Positions 24,697 through 34,449 are shown, counted from the stretch's first letter. The stretch is 64,000 nucleotides of DNA from Brevibacterium casei CIP 102111 (GCF_900169275.1 NZ_FXZC01000001.1:496001-560000), one strand, 5' to 3'. Numbers and translations are program-made. Notes: generated from the letters alone by a model not told the origin.

Positions 24697-26304
24697 TCAC
24701 CGATTCATCCGCCACCACAGGAGGGCGACGTGGAGCGCGGTCCTCGACTCGGCGTCGTCGAGGGAGACGCCGAGTCGGTCCTGAAGCTTCGCGAGCCTCG
24801 CGTAGAGGGCGGGCCGGGAGAGGAACCCGGCCCGAGCCACCGCTGACTTGTTGCCGCCGTGGGTGAGGACGAGTTCGAGGAAGTCGAGCATCTCCTCATC
24901 CGCCGACTCGAGCAGCGGTCCGAGCTCCCCTTCGGCGAAGCCGCGCAGTCGGGGATCGTCGCCGAGGAGCGCGAGCAGTCCGCGCAGCCGCACGTCGCCG
25001 GCGCGGTAGAAGACCTGCTCGCGGACATCGAGGGTCGAGGCCACCTCGGCGACCTGGGCGGCTGACTCGAGACGCGACACCGCCGTGAGCAGGGACGAGC
25101 TGCTCCGCCCCACCCCGACCGCCCACGTCGTCCCGAGATCGGCGATCCCGTCGAAGACGCGGCGCAGCATCTTCGACTCATCACCGCGCCCAGGCAGCGC
25201 GAGGACGAGTCCGAACGACCCCGACTGCAGTCCCGTCGACAGCGTCGCGACACCGGCTCGGGCGGCAGCAGCAGTCGTCTCTTGGACGAGGGCGCGCTCC
25301 CACAGCTGGATCCGGGTCGGATCCGTGCTCGGATCCCGGTCGAGGCGGATGACTGCGGGCACAAGCCGCGAAGCACCAGGCGGATCGAACCCGAGCGAGC
25401 GCGCCCGGGTTCTCGCCTGCGCCTCATCTGCGGCGCCGACATCCATGAGCTCGCGGACGAAACCCGCCTGGGCCTGGAGCACCAGATCCCGTTCGTCGGT
25501 CTCTGCCATGCGGGTGAGCGTGAGCGCCTGTGCCGCCCGTTCGATGATCTGCTCGACATCGGCCGTGCCGGCCGGCAGACCCGGCACGACGAGACGACCC
25601 CACCGCCTCGACTGCAGGCCGACCGGGATCTGCGGCCACGCCCGCCGCACATACGCATCGGCCCCGGAGATGAGCGCGACCCAGTCGGCGACGAGCGCCT
25701 CTGCTCCCGGACCGGCCTGGGCAAGCACCCGATGGGCGACATCCTCGAGGACGACCGGGGCTCCGAGCAGCTCGGCGGTGCGCGAGACGATCACACCGAC
25801 CTCGGCCCGCTCGAGGCTGAGCTGCGTGTAGGTCTCATGGATCTCCCGTGCCCGTTCGAGACGCCCGAGCTGCTCGGCCAGCAGCGAGCGGTGAGCGACC
25901 TCGGTGATGCGGACGAACTTGATCCGATGCGCGAGGACGACGACGGGAAGGTCGCGCCCGACGGCTGCCCGGCGGACCACCTCGGCGGCCTGCTCATCCG
26001 GGGCCCCGGCGTCGTCGACGAGCTCGACGACGACGCCGACGGCACCGGCGGCCTCGAGCTGATCGAAGAAGACCGCCATTGCGGCAGGGGAGCGGCGAAA
26101 GGTCTGCGCGGTCGTGAGGACGAGTTCGCCGCCTTCGAGGAACTGCTCGACGTGTTCGGAATCGGCGATGTGCACCCACCGGATCGCGCGGTCGAGGCCG
26201 GCCTCCCCGGCGACGATCTCGGGCGCACCGCCGCGGATCTCCTCGAGGTCGAGTACCCCGGCGACGGTCAGGCTCGCTGTGGCCTCCGACCTCTCATTGT
26301 TCAT
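24697..26304 (-). CDS. PucR-family transcriptional regulator
   Basis: A 535-residue regulator with the PucR N-terminal ligand domain (VAGVLDLEEIRGGAPEIVAG, then WVHIADSEHVEQFLEGGELV) in the first ~130 residues. It ends with the PucR-type helix-turn-helix (TLVLTHGGNKSAVARAGF-like block: FLELVLTHGGNKSAVARA) near the C terminus. Such proteins sense purines, gamma-aminobutyrate or related amino compounds. It is divergent from mmsA and the class III aminotransferase and probably controls them, as the related GabR/PucR regulators control omega-amino acid catabolism. The ATG at 26304 has no clear ribosome site; GTG at 26310 or leaderless translation is possible. Repeats in the shared gap (26335-26350) are candidate binding sites. 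Confidence 0.88.
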   Translation of the reverse strand: MNNERSEATASLTVAGVLDLEEIRGGAPEIVAGEAGLDRAIRWVHIADSEHVEQFLEGGELVLTTAQTFRRSPAAMAVFFDQLEAAGAVGVVVELVDDAGAPDEQAAEVVRRAAVGRDLPVVVLAHRIKFVRITEVAHRSLLAEQLGRLERAREIHETYTQLSLERAEVGVIVSRTAELLGAPVVLEDVAHRVLAQAGPGAEALVADWVALISGADAYVRRAWPQIPVGLQSRRWGRLVVPGLPAGTADVEQIIERAAQALTLTRMAETDERDLVLQAQAGFVRELMDVGAADEAQARTRARSLGFDPPGASRLVPAVIRLDRDPSTDPTRIQLWERALVQETTAAAARAGVATLSTGLQSGSFGLVLALPGRGDESKMLRRVFDGIADLGTTWAVGVGRSSSSLLTAVSRLESAAQVAEVASTLDVREQVFYRAGDVRLRGLLALLGDDPRLRGFAEGELGPLLESADEEMLDFLELVLTHGGNKSAVARAGFLSRPALYARLAKLQDRLGVSLDDAESRTALHVALLWWRMNR

Positions 26305-26334
26305 AGACACAGTGTAAATCTCTGACCGTATTAA

Positions 26335-26350
26335 CTGACACTCTGACACT
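26335..26350. promoter_or_regulatory. Candidate regulator site between pucR and mmsA
   Basis: The octamer CTGACACT is present twice head to tail (26335-26342, 26343-26350), and related CTCTGACC and GACACAGTG elements lie just to the left. The 115-base gap is the only divergent promoter region here. Assignment to PucR is inference. Confidence 0.4.
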
Positions 26351-26419
26351 GTCGCGCGGCCAGGTGGGCGACGACGATGGGAGCAGACCATCCCTGTCAC
26401 CGACGCAGAAGGAAACCCC

Positions 26420-27904
26420 ATGGCCGCCATCTCCCACTGGATCAACGGACGGACCGTTCCCGCCGGACCCGACACCCGCCTCGGCGAGGTGACGAACCCC
26501 GCCACCGGAGAGGTCACGGGGGAGGTCGCGCTCGCCGATGCCGCCACCACGGAAGCCGCGATCCGGGCCGCCGCCGAGGCGTTCCCCGGCTGGCGCGACA
26601 CGTCCCTGGCCAAGCGCACGGCGATCCTCTTCGCCTTCCGCGAACTGCTCAACGCCCGCAAGCAGGAGCTCGCCGAGATCATCACCGCCGAACACGGAAA
26701 GGTCCTCTCCGACGCTCTCGGCGAGATCGCCCGCGGTCAGGAGGTCGTCGAGTTCGCGTGCGGCATCGCCGGCCTGCTCAAGGGCGGCTTCTCCGAGAAC
26801 GTCTCGACGACCGTCGACGTCCACTCGCTGCGCCAGCCGCTCGGCGTCTCAGCGATCATCTCGCCCTTCAACTTCCCCGCGATGGTCCCGATGTGGTTCT
26901 TCCCTGCCGCGATCGCCGCCGGCAACACCGTCGTCCTCAAGCCCAGTGAGAAGGACCCGAACGCGGCGAACTGGCTCGCCGCCCTCTGGCAGGAGGCCGG
27001 ACTGCCCGACGGTGTCTTCAACGTCGTCCACGGCGACAAGGAATCAGTCGACACGATCCTCACCAGCCCTGACGTCGCCTCGGTGTCCTTCGTCGGCTCC
27101 ACCCCGATCGCGAAGTACGTCTACGAGACCGGGACCGCTACCGGCAAGCGGGTCCAGGCCCTCGGCGGGGCGAAGAACCACATGCTCGTCCTCCCCGACT
27201 CCGATCTCGACCTCGCCGCGGACGCCGCCGTCAACGCCGGCTACGGTGCCGCGGGGGAGCGGTGCATGGCGATCTCCGTCGTCGTCGCCGTCGAGCAGAT
27301 CGCCGATGAGCTCGTGGCGAAGATCGCCGAACGCACCCGCACCCTGCGCGTCGGCGACGGCGCAACCGAACCCGATATGGGGCCGCTCATCACCGCCGCC
27401 CACCGTGACAAGGTCGCAGGCTATATCGATGCCGGCGCCGAGGCGGGGGCCACCGTCGTCCTCGACGGCCGTGACGATGTCCCCGCTGACGGGTTCTTCC
27501 TCAATCCGACGCTCTTCGACCACGTCAGCCCGGACATGTCGATCTACACCGACGAGATCTTCGGGCCAGTCCTCTCTGTCGTCCGAGTGCCCGGCTACGA
27601 CGAGGGCCTCGAACTCATCAACGCCAACCCGTACGGCAACGGCACTGCGATCTTCACCAATGACGGCGGTGCCGCCCGTCGCTTCGAACGCGAGGTCGAG
27701 GTCGGCATGGTCGGGGTCAACGTGCCCATCCCCGTCCCCGTCGGCTGGTACTCGTTCGGCGGGTGGAAGAACTCGCTCTTCGGCGACACCCACGCGTACG
27801 GCGAGGAGGGCGTGCACTTCTTCACCCGCGGCAAGGTCGTCACCTCCCGCTGGCTCGACCCCAGCCACGGCGGCCTCAACCTCGGCTTCCCGACCCACGA
27901 CTGA
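26420..27904 (+). CDS. mmsA: Methylmalonate/malonate-semialdehyde dehydrogenase (CoA-acylating)
   Basis: A 494-residue aldehyde dehydrogenase of the MmsA/IolA group. It converts malonate or methylmalonate semialdehyde, NAD+ and CoA to acetyl- or propionyl-CoA with CO2 release. The FNFPAMVPMWFFPAA block is typical of MmsA, the catalytic cysteine is C282 in GAAGERCMAIS, and the LKPSEKDP and VGSTPIA cofactor elements are present. The usual general-base glutamate region (LGGAKNHM) also follows the MmsA form. ATG follows GAAGGAA. It is followed after 75 bases by a class III aminotransferase that would generate its substrate from beta-alanine or 3-aminoisobutyrate. It could also finish inositol breakdown, since no other iolA lies in this window. 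Confidence 0.93.
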   Translation: MAAISHWINGRTVPAGPDTRLGEVTNPATGEVTGEVALADAATTEAAIRAAAEAFPGWRDTSLAKRTAILFAFRELLNARKQELAEIITAEHGKVLSDALGEIARGQEVVEFACGIAGLLKGGFSENVSTTVDVHSLRQPLGVSAIISPFNFPAMVPMWFFPAAIAAGNTVVLKPSEKDPNAANWLAALWQEAGLPDGVFNVVHGDKESVDTILTSPDVASVSFVGSTPIAKYVYETGTATGKRVQALGGAKNHMLVLPDSDLDLAADAAVNAGYGAAGERCMAISVVVAVEQIADELVAKIAERTRTLRVGDGATEPDMGPLITAAHRDKVAGYIDAGAEAGATVVLDGRDDVPADGFFLNPTLFDHVSPDMSIYTDEIFGPVLSVVRVPGYDEGLELINANPYGNGTAIFTNDGGAARRFEREVEVGMVGVNVPIPVPVGWYSFGGWKNSLFGDTHAYGEEGVHFFTRGKVVTSRWLDPSHGGLNLGFPTHD

Positions 27905-27979
27905 CCAGTCCACGAATTACTGACCACCTCACGAACGATCGGCGGTCCGGTCACGACCGGACCGCCTCGGCGAAGGACA

Positions 27980-29431
27980 ATGATGACAACGACCATCGGC
28001 ACAGCTGCCCGCACAACGGACCCCGCGACTTCTGAGGCGTCACTGGACCGCCCCGACGCCGACGGGCTCGGGCGCGCCGACGACCGAATCACCGCCGAGC
28101 AGCTTGCGGCCGGACGGCGCGCCCACGACCTCGACCGAGCCCACGTCTTCCATTCGTGGCAGGCGCAGGGGCCGTTCGACCCGATGACCGTCGTCGCGGC
28201 CGAGGGCTCGTATGTCTGGGACGGCGAGGGTCGGAAGCTCCTCGACTTCTCCTCGCAGCTGGTGAACACGAACATCGGCCACCAGCACCCCGTCGTCGTC
28301 GCCGCCATCCAGGAGCAGGCCGGGCGGCTGTGCACGATCGCACCCCAGCACGTCAATGACGCCCGCTCGGAAGCCGCACGCCTCATCGCCGAGCTCGCCC
28401 CCGGCGATCTCGACCACGTGTTCTTCACCAACGGGGGAGCGGACGCGAACGAGCACGCGATCCGCATGGCGCGCCTGCACACGGGCCGGACAAAGGTCCT
28501 CTCCGCCTACCGCAGCTACCACGGCGGCACCCAGCTCGCCGTCAACGTCACCGGGGATCCGCGCCGCTTCCCCAACGACTACTCGGCTGAGGGCGTCGTC
28601 CACTTCATGCCCGCCTACCAGTACCGTTCCTACTTCGGCTCGACCACCGAGGCGGAGGAGACCGAGCGCGCGCTGCGCCACCTCGAGGACCTCATCGTCC
28701 TCGAAGGCCCGGCGAACATCGCTGCCCTCGTCCTCGAGACCGTGCCCGGCACCGCCGGCATCTACGGTCCGCCCGCCGGCTACCTCGCGGGCGTCCGGGA
28801 GCTGACCCGGCGCTACGGCATCGTCTACATCACCGACGAGGTCATGGCCGGGTTCGGCCGGACGGGACGCTGGTTCGCCGTCGATCGTTGGGACGTCACC
28901 CCCGACCTCCTCACCTTCGCCAAGGGCGTGAACTCCGGCTACGTCCCGCTCGGCGGGGTCGCGATCTCGGAGGCGATCTACGAGACCTTCCGCGACCGTG
29001 CCTACCCCGGCGGGCTGACGTACTCCGGGCACCCGCTCGCGTGCGCGGCGGCGGTGGCGACGATCGGGGCGATGCGTGAGGAGGGGATGGTCGAGAACGC
29101 CGACCGCCTCGGCGCCGAGGTGATCGGTCCCGCCCTGCGCGAGCTCGCCGAGCGCCACCCTTCCGTCGGCGACGTCCGGGGGATGGGCTGCTTCTGGGCC
29201 GTCGAGCTTGTCCGGAACCGGGAGACGAAGGAGCCGCTCGCCGCCTACGGCGGATCGTCTGAGGAGATGAACGCGGTCATCGCCGCCCTCAAGGCGGGTG
29301 GTGTGCTCCCGTTCGCGAACTTCAACCGCATCCACATCGTGCCCCCGCTCAACACCCCCGACGCCGATGTCCGCCGCGGCCTCGAGGCCCTCGATCGGGC
29401 GCTGGCCGTCGCCGACGGATACGTGCACTGA
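27980..29431 (+). CDS. Class III aminotransferase (omega-amino acid type)
   Basis: A 483-residue PLP enzyme. K315 in FAKGVNSGYVPLGG is the Schiff-base lysine, DEVMAGFGRTGRWF holds the cofactor aspartate, and FTNGGADANEHAIRMAR the phosphate-binding segment. The sequence resembles the beta-alanine-pyruvate / taurine-pyruvate / omega-amino acid group more than acetylornithine or GABA transaminases. With MmsA downstream in the pathway and PucR as regulator, the likely job is to convert beta-alanine or a similar omega-amino acid to its semialdehyde. The ATG follows GAAGGACA. Substrate preference is inference from neighbours. Confidence 0.88.
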   Translation: MMTTTIGTAARTTDPATSEASLDRPDADGLGRADDRITAEQLAAGRRAHDLDRAHVFHSWQAQGPFDPMTVVAAEGSYVWDGEGRKLLDFSSQLVNTNIGHQHPVVVAAIQEQAGRLCTIAPQHVNDARSEAARLIAELAPGDLDHVFFTNGGADANEHAIRMARLHTGRTKVLSAYRSYHGGTQLAVNVTGDPRRFPNDYSAEGVVHFMPAYQYRSYFGSTTEAEETERALRHLEDLIVLEGPANIAALVLETVPGTAGIYGPPAGYLAGVRELTRRYGIVYITDEVMAGFGRTGRWFAVDRWDVTPDLLTFAKGVNSGYVPLGGVAISEAIYETFRDRAYPGGLTYSGHPLACAAAVATIGAMREEGMVENADRLGAEVIGPALRELAERHPSVGDVRGMGCFWAVELVRNRETKEPLAAYGGSSEEMNAVIAALKAGGVLPFANFNRIHIVPPLNTPDADVRRGLEALDRALAVADGYVH

Positions 29432-29519
29432 ATCGGACGCTGGGACCCGGCGGCCGCCTCGGCGGGATGTGAGAGCTGATACATCGTCCCTGCGGCTGCA
29501 GGTATTGACCCAGTTCGGA

Positions 29520-29567
29520 GATGAACGGAAGATGAATGGGGTGACTGCAGTCTGAAGGCTGTGTGAA
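29520..29567 (+). promoter_or_regulatory. Candidate PhoP-type direct-repeat box
   Basis: TGAA cores occur at 29522, 29533, 29553 and 29564, with TGAC at 29542; within each pair the spacing is 11 bases. Actinobacterial PHO boxes are 11-base direct repeats whose minus-strand form is GTTCA, the complement of TGAAC seen here. It lies ~100 bases before a phosphate transporter gene. The match is imperfect. Confidence 0.4.
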
Positions 29568-29669
29568 GCTTCGGCGTCTCACGTTGTAGACTCACACGTG
29601 TTTGAGGCCGCTGCCTGGCAGTGCGTTCAATCCCCGGTCCCCCGCTGTGTCTACATCCAAGGTCGCTGA

Positions 29670-31115
29670 GTGGAAATCATCTTCGTCGTCGTGCTCGTCG
29701 TCGCACTGGCACTCTTCTTCGACTTCACCAACGGCTTTCACGATACGGCCAACGCGATGGCCACGCCGATCGCCACGGGCGCGATCAAGCCGAAGGCCGC
29801 CGTCACCCTCGCCGCGATCCTCAACCTCGTCGGCGCCTTCCTCTCCACCGAGGTGGCGAAGACGATCTCCGGGGGCATCATCCGCGAAGGCGAGGGCGGG
29901 GTCCAGATCACTCCGGACTTCATCCTCGCCGGCCTCATCGGCGCGATCATCTGGAACATGGCGACGTGGCGGTTCGGTCTGCCGTCGTCGTCCTCGCACG
30001 CGCTCTTCGGCGGCCTCATCGGTGCGGCCATCGTCGGTGCGGGCCTGAACTCGGTCGACTTCGGGGTCTTCCTCTCCAAGGTCGTCATCCCGGCGATCGC
30101 CGCTCCGCTCATCGCCGGCATCAGCGCCTACCTGTGCACGCGTCTCGCGTACTACATCACCCGCCGCAACGGCGACGGACAGACCGCGCACCGGGCGCCG
30201 TTCAAGTACGGGCAGATCTTCAGCTCCTCGCTCGTCGCGCTCGCCCACGGCACGAACGATGCGCAGAAGACGATGGGCGTGATCACCCTCGTCCTCATCT
30301 CCGCGAACCTCCAGGCGCAGGGCACCGGCCCGCAGTTCTGGGTCATCGCCACGTGTGCCTTCGCGATCGCCTTCGGCACCTACGTCGGCGGATGGCGGAT
30401 CATCGACACGCTCGGCACGAAGCTCACCACCGTCAAGCCCGCCCAGGGACTCTCCGCCGAGACCTCGACCGCTGCGGCGATCCTCGCCTCCTCGCACCTC
30501 GGCTTCGCCCTGTCGACGACGCAGGTCGCCTCCGGTTCGGTGCTCGGGTCGGGTCTCGGCCGCAAGGGTGCCGACGTCCGGTGGTCGACGGCCGGACGCA
30601 TCGCCTCGGGCTGGCTGCTGACGATCCCGGCCGCGGGCATCGTCGGTGCGGCCGCGGCCGGTGTCGCCCACCTGGGGCTGTTCGGCGTTCTTATCGACAC
30701 CGCCGTCGCCGTCGTCGCCGTCCTCTGGATCTACCTGAGCTCCCGCCAGGACAAGACTGCCGAGATCTCGAACTTCGACACCGTCGGCGAGGCCGTCAAC
30801 ATCCGCGGCCGCAAGCGCAAGCTGCGCCAGGATCGCAACCGCAAGCGCGCCGAGGCGCGTCGTGAGGCCCGCACCGAGGCGCAGACGAAGAAGGATGCGG
30901 AGAAGAAGAGCCGGAAGTCCCAGGCGCGTCGCACTGCGGCGGCCAACGGGAACGGCGCTGTGAACGGCGCTGTGACGACCGATGCCGTCTCGAAGGGGGC
31001 TGTCGCCGGCACGGCGAGGAGCGCTGGCTCCGCAACGGACGTCCGGGCGACAGGCACGTCGGCTGCCGACGCATCGAGGCAAGACTCCGATGCTGACAAG
31101 GGAGGCGCCAAATGA
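29670..31115 (+). CDS. PiT-family inorganic phosphate transporter
   Basis: A 481-residue phosphate:cation symporter. The two PiT signature repeats are visible: FFDFTNGFHDTANAMAT near the N terminus and SLVALAHGTNDAQKTMG in the second half, each carrying the GxNDxx-type phosphate/cation motif. LPSSSSHALFGGLIGA and a later ASSHLGFALSTTQVASG segment fit the paired re-entrant regions. About ten membrane helices are predicted. The C-terminal ~100 residues are cytoplasmic, first strongly basic (RKRKLRQDRNRKRAEARR) then Ala/Ser/Asp-rich. Start is GTG. The stop overlaps the ATG of a small membrane-protein gene. It is possibly under phosphate control (see the repeats at 29520). Confidence 0.93.
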   Translation: MEIIFVVVLVVALALFFDFTNGFHDTANAMATPIATGAIKPKAAVTLAAILNLVGAFLSTEVAKTISGGIIREGEGGVQITPDFILAGLIGAIIWNMATWRFGLPSSSSHALFGGLIGAAIVGAGLNSVDFGVFLSKVVIPAIAAPLIAGISAYLCTRLAYYITRRNGDGQTAHRAPFKYGQIFSSSLVALAHGTNDAQKTMGVITLVLISANLQAQGTGPQFWVIATCAFAIAFGTYVGGWRIIDTLGTKLTTVKPAQGLSAETSTAAAILASSHLGFALSTTQVASGSVLGSGLGRKGADVRWSTAGRIASGWLLTIPAAGIVGAAAAGVAHLGLFGVLIDTAVAVVAVLWIYLSSRQDKTAEISNFDTVGEAVNIRGRKRKLRQDRNRKRAEARREARTEAQTKKDAEKKSRKSQARRTAAANGNGAVNGAVTTDAVSKGAVAGTARSAGSATDVRATGTSAADASRQDSDADKGGAK

Positions 31116-31345
31116 TCGAGTGGAGCTCGTTCGCCATCGTGGCGATTGCGACGTGGTTCTCGTCGCTCGTCGTCATCGGACTGTTCTCGACCGCGGTGCG
31201 CATGCGCGCGGTCCACATCGATCAGGTCGCCGAGGGCCACGGCAACCCGCTGCTCAAGGCCGGATACTGGGCCGTCTTCGCACTCTGCGGTGCGCTTGTC
31301 CTCTTCGGGGTCTACCTCATCGTCCCCGTCCTCCACGGCGCCTGA
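31112..31345 (+). CDS. Small two-helix membrane protein
   Basis: A 77-residue protein with two hydrophobic helices (SFAIVAIATWFSSLVVIGLF and YWAVFALCGALVLFGVYLIV) separated by a polar loop RMRAVHIDQVAEGHG. Its ATG lies in the stop codon region of the PiT gene (ATGA), so it is co-translated. Small proteins of this kind follow pit genes in many actinobacteria; a partner or stabilising subunit is a plausible but unproven role. Confidence 0.8.
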   Translation: MIEWSSFAIVAIATWFSSLVVIGLFSTAVRMRAVHIDQVAEGHGNPLLKAGYWAVFALCGALVLFGVYLIVPVLHGA

Positions 31346-31859
31346 GCGCTCCCGCCGCGGACTTCGCCGGGTCGCCGTGTCGGCGCTGACATGCGGGCGC
31401 TCGGCCTGAGCTCCTCCCGAGACACAGCTCGAACGCCCCGTACCCGCAGTCGCACGCCGCACCCTTAGCGTCACTCCGCACCCGTTGCGCGGCGTCGCAC
31501 CCGTGGCGCTGCTTCGCACCGGCAGTCGCACGAACAACCTCGAGCGCGCCACCCCTTCGCCGCAGCGCCATGTCCTACGTTTTCAAGCGTAGGATTTGCA
31601 GCTCCGTGGAGTGGTGCACGCATGGTGCAGTGTCGCCGTGCCGCGCCGCCGCGCCGCCGCGCCGCCGCGCCGTCCTCATCCCACCACCGGCATCTATTCA
31701 CACCCCAAGCGACGCTTCGCACCCGCAGCTGAACCAACAACCTCGAGCGCGCCACCCCCTCGCTGGAGCGCTGATTCCTCCCCTTGCACCGGGATGAATT
31801 GTCGCTCCGGGGAGGGTCAGCGGGAGGCCGCCCGGCACCCCCGACCGACGTCGAACACG
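31346..31859. other. Gene-free region with duplicated element and palindrome
   Basis: No convincing gene is seen. A ~54-base element (31507-31560) recurs at about 31710-31764; both end in AACAACCTCGAGCGCGCCAC followed by CCC(T/C)TCGC-type sequence. Between them lies a near-perfect 22-base palindrome (31573-31594; TCCTACG arms) and a (CGCCGCGCC)n microsatellite near 31637-31671. Confidence 0.65.
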
Positions 31860-31898
31860 ACGATCCCCCGACCACCTCGGCGGTGATCGGGGGATCGT
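31860..31898 (-). terminator. Terminator hairpin downstream of pckG
   Basis: ACGATCCCCCGACCACC (31860-31876) pairs with 31882-31898 with one mismatch and a 5-base loop. It lies 85 bases beyond the pckG stop on the minus strand. No T tract is visible, so it may act from either side. Confidence 0.7.
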
Positions 31899-31983
31899 CG
31901 GTGTCAGTGCGGCACCGTGAGGCTCAGCGGTTCACGCCGCTCCCGGCGGCCGCGGAGCTCAGCGACTCACGCAGCTCAGCACT

Positions 31984-33816
31984 TCAGGCGAGGCTGAGGC
32001 GCTCGCGGAGGCTGTCGACCTCGGCGCGGAGTTCGGCCGGAACCGAATCGCCGAGCTCGGCGTACCACTCTTCGATCGAGGCGAGCTCGGTCTCCCACTC
32101 CTCGGGCTTGATCGCGAGCGCCTTGCGCAGCTGCTCGGCGGTGAAGTCGAGGCCCTCGGTGTCGAGTGCGCCTTCGGCCGGGGTGAAGCCGAGCGGGGAC
32201 TCGACAGCGTCGGCGGTGCCGGCGACGCGCTCGAAGACCCACTTGAGGACACGCGAGTTCTCGGAGAAGCCGGGCCACAGGAACGAGTTGTCGTCATCGC
32301 GACGGAACCAGTTGACGTAGAAGATCTTCGGCAGCTTCGCACCCTCGGTCTGGCCGATGTTGAGCCAGTGCTGGAGGTAGTCGCCGACGTTGTAACCGAT
32401 GAACGGACGCATCGCCATCGGGTCACGACGGACAACGCCGACGGCGCCGGTGGCTGCCGCAGTGGTCTCCGAGGAGAGCACCGAGCCCATGAACACACCG
32501 TGGTTCCAGTCGCGGGTCTCGGTGACCAGCGGCATCGTCGTCTTGCGGCGACCGCCGAAGAGGATCGCCGAGATCGGCACACCGTTGGGGTTCTGCCATT
32601 CAGAGGCGAGCGTCGGGACGTTGGCGATCGGGGTGCAGAAGCGCGAGTTCGGGTGCGCGGCCGGGGTCTCCGACTCCGGAGTCCAGTCGTTGCCCCGCCA
32701 GTCGGTGAGGTGCGCGGGCTTCTCGTCGGTCTTGCCCTCCCACCACACGTCGCCGTCGTCGGTGAGCGCGACGTTCGTGAAGATGTTGCCGCCGGCCTCG
32801 ATCGCGTGCATCGCGGTCGGGTTGGTCGAGTAGCCGGTACCCGGCGCGACGCCGAAGAGACCGAACTCGGGGTTGACGGCGTAGAGCTGGCCGTCCTCGC
32901 CGAAGCGCATCCACGCGATGTCGTCACCGAGGGTCTCGGCCTTCCAGCCGGGGATCGTCGGCTCGATCATGGCGAGGTTGGTCTTGCCGCAGGCCGAGGG
33001 GAACGCGGCGGCGATGTACTTGACCTCGCCCTCCGGGTTCGTCAGCTTGAGGATGAGCATGTGCTCGGCCAGCCAGCCCTCGTCGTGGGCGATCGCCGAG
33101 GCGATGCGCAGTGCGTAGCACTTCTTGCCGAGCAGCGCGTTGCCGCCGTAGCCGGAGCCGAACGACCAGATCGAGCGCTCCTCGGGGAAGTGGGTGATGT
33201 ACTTCGTCGAGTTGTTCGGCCAGGCGACATCGGCCTCGCCCTCAGCGAGCGGGGCGCCCACCGAGTGGACGCACTCGACGAAGTCCGCGTCCTGCGCATC
33301 GATCGCGTCGAGGGCGTACTTGCCCGAGCGAGCCATGATGAGCATCGAGAGCACGACGTAGGGCGAGTCGGTGACCTCGATGCCGAACATCGGCTGATCC
33401 GCCTCGGCGAGGCCCATGACGAAGGGGATGACGTACATCGTGCGTCCGCGCATCGAGCCGTCGAAGAGACCGTTGAGGGTCTCCTTCATCTCCGCGGGGG
33501 CGACCCAGTTGTTGAGCGCGCCGGCGTCCTTCTCATCGACCGAGCAGATGTAGGTGCGGTCCTCGACGCGGGCGACGTCCTCGGGATCCGAGGCGGCGTA
33601 GTAGGAGTCCTTCGTGCCGGTGAGGCGCACGAGCGTCCCGGCATCGACGAGCTGCTGCGTGATGAGGTCCCGCTGACCCTCGGAGCCGTCGATCCACACG
33701 ATCTCGTCGGGGGTGGTGAGGGTGGCGATCCGGCTGACGAACGAAAGCACCTTCTCGTTCTTCGTGGGGGCGTTCTTCAGCTGGTCAGCGACGACGTCAT
33801 GGTCGAGGACTGTCAT
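31984..33816 (-). CDS. pckG: Phosphoenolpyruvate carboxykinase (GTP)
   Basis: A 610-residue cytosolic enzyme that makes phosphoenolpyruvate from oxaloacetate with GTP at the start of gluconeogenesis. [12 protein letters not shown] is the nucleotide-binding kinase-1a loop with the hyper-reactive cysteine of GTP-type PEPCKs, [16 protein letters not shown] and [13 protein letters not shown] are conserved substrate regions, and [15 protein letters not shown] binds the guanine end. Length is usual for the family. The ATG at 33816 follows AGGAGACCACTC. It is monocistronic; gluconeogenic control is expected because inositol, beta-alanine and fatty substrates feed acetyl-CoA, but no operator is obvious. 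Confidence 0.97.
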   Translation of the reverse strand: MTVLDHDVVADQLKNAPTKNEKVLSFVSRIATLTTPDEIVWIDGSEGQRDLITQQLVDAGTLVRLTGTKDSYYAASDPEDVARVEDRTYICSVDEKDAGALNNWVAPAEMKETLNGLFDGSMRGRTMYVIPFVMGLAEADQPMFGIEVTDSPYVVLSMLIMARSGKYALDAIDAQDADFVECVHSVGAPLAEGEADVAWPNNSTKYITHFPEERSIWSFGSGYGGNALLGKKCYALRIASAIAHDEGWLAEHMLILKLTNPEGEVKYIAAAFPSACGKTNLAMIEPTIPGWKAETLGDDIAWMRFGEDGQLYAVNPEFGLFGVAPGTGYSTNPTAMHAIEAGGNIFTNVALTDDGDVWWEGKTDEKPAHLTDWRGNDWTPESETPAAHPNSRFCTPIANVPTLASEWQNPNGVPISAILFGGRRKTTMPLVTETRDWNHGVFMGSVLSSETTAAATGAVGVVRRDPMAMRPFIGYNVGDYLQHWLNIGQTEGAKLPKIFYVNWFRRDDDNSFLWPGFSENSRVLKWVFERVAGTADAVESPLGFTPAEGALDTEGLDFTAEQLRKALAIKPEEWETELASIEEWYAELGDSVPAELRAEVDSLRERLSLA

Positions 33817-34244
33817 GAGTGGTCTCCTGGTGTATCGGGGGTTTCGCGACGGATGTCGGAGGGCGGTACATCTCCACGGTAGGGTGGGCGCAATGGTGAA
33901 GATCACCGAATATCGCCGCTCGAAGATGTGCATTGGAACACAACCAGGGCACTTGTGACTTATTCTCGGCAATCACGTGCCGTGTTTTTGCAGAAGTATG
34001 ACGTGAAGTTTCAGATCGATGATCTGCTTGAAAACTGGATCATCGATTCCCTCGCCGAGGCGGTCGACCGTCCCGTGCGTCCCCTTTGGCAGCCGTCCGG
34101 CGGAGCGGATTCCTGCGGTCAGCGCTGAGTGCTGCGGCGGAAGTCGCCAGAAACTGTGGCGAAGGGCACTGGTCGGAGATTTGAGGTCGGATCGGCATCG
34201 TGTGTATAGTTGATCGAGTTGCAGGGCGGGAGCCCGGTGACGAT
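33817..34244. other. Gene-free region between pckG and tRNA-Arg
   Basis: About 430 bases of relatively AT-rich sequence that must hold the leftward pckG promoter and the rightward tRNA promoter (TATAGT near 34205 is a possible -10). I see no gene here. One CGCCGAGGCGG motif copy lies at 34053-34063. Confidence 0.55.
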
Positions 34245-34317
34245 GCGCCACTAGCTCAACGGATAGAGCATCTGACTACGGATCAGAAGGTTGGGGGTTC
34301 GAATCCCTCGTGGCGCA
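34245..34317 (+). tRNA. tRNA-Arg (ACG)
   Basis: A 73-base tRNA. GCGCCAC pairs with GTGGCGC before discriminator A34317. The anticodon arm TCTGA-CTACGGA-TCAGA has ACG at 34278-34280 (A34 expected to be inosine, reading CGU/CGC/CGA). T-arm GGGGGTTCGAATCCCTC is present. CCA is not encoded (ACT follows). Confidence 0.97.
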
Positions 34318-34323
34318 CTACGA

Positions 34324-34361
34324 AAGGCCCCTCATCAGGAGAGATTCCGGTGAGGGGCCTT
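34324..34361 (+). terminator. Terminator hairpin after tRNA-Arg
   Basis: AAGGCCCCTCA (34324-34334) pairs perfectly with 34351-34361, loop 16 bases, starting 6 bases after the tRNA. Confidence 0.8.
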
Positions 34362-34449
34362 CGTCATGTCCGCGTCGTCCGCCCCGAGGACTTCGCCACG
34401 GACTCCGACGCTGATGAGGCCGGCGCATCACTGGCCGAACGCCGAGTGA

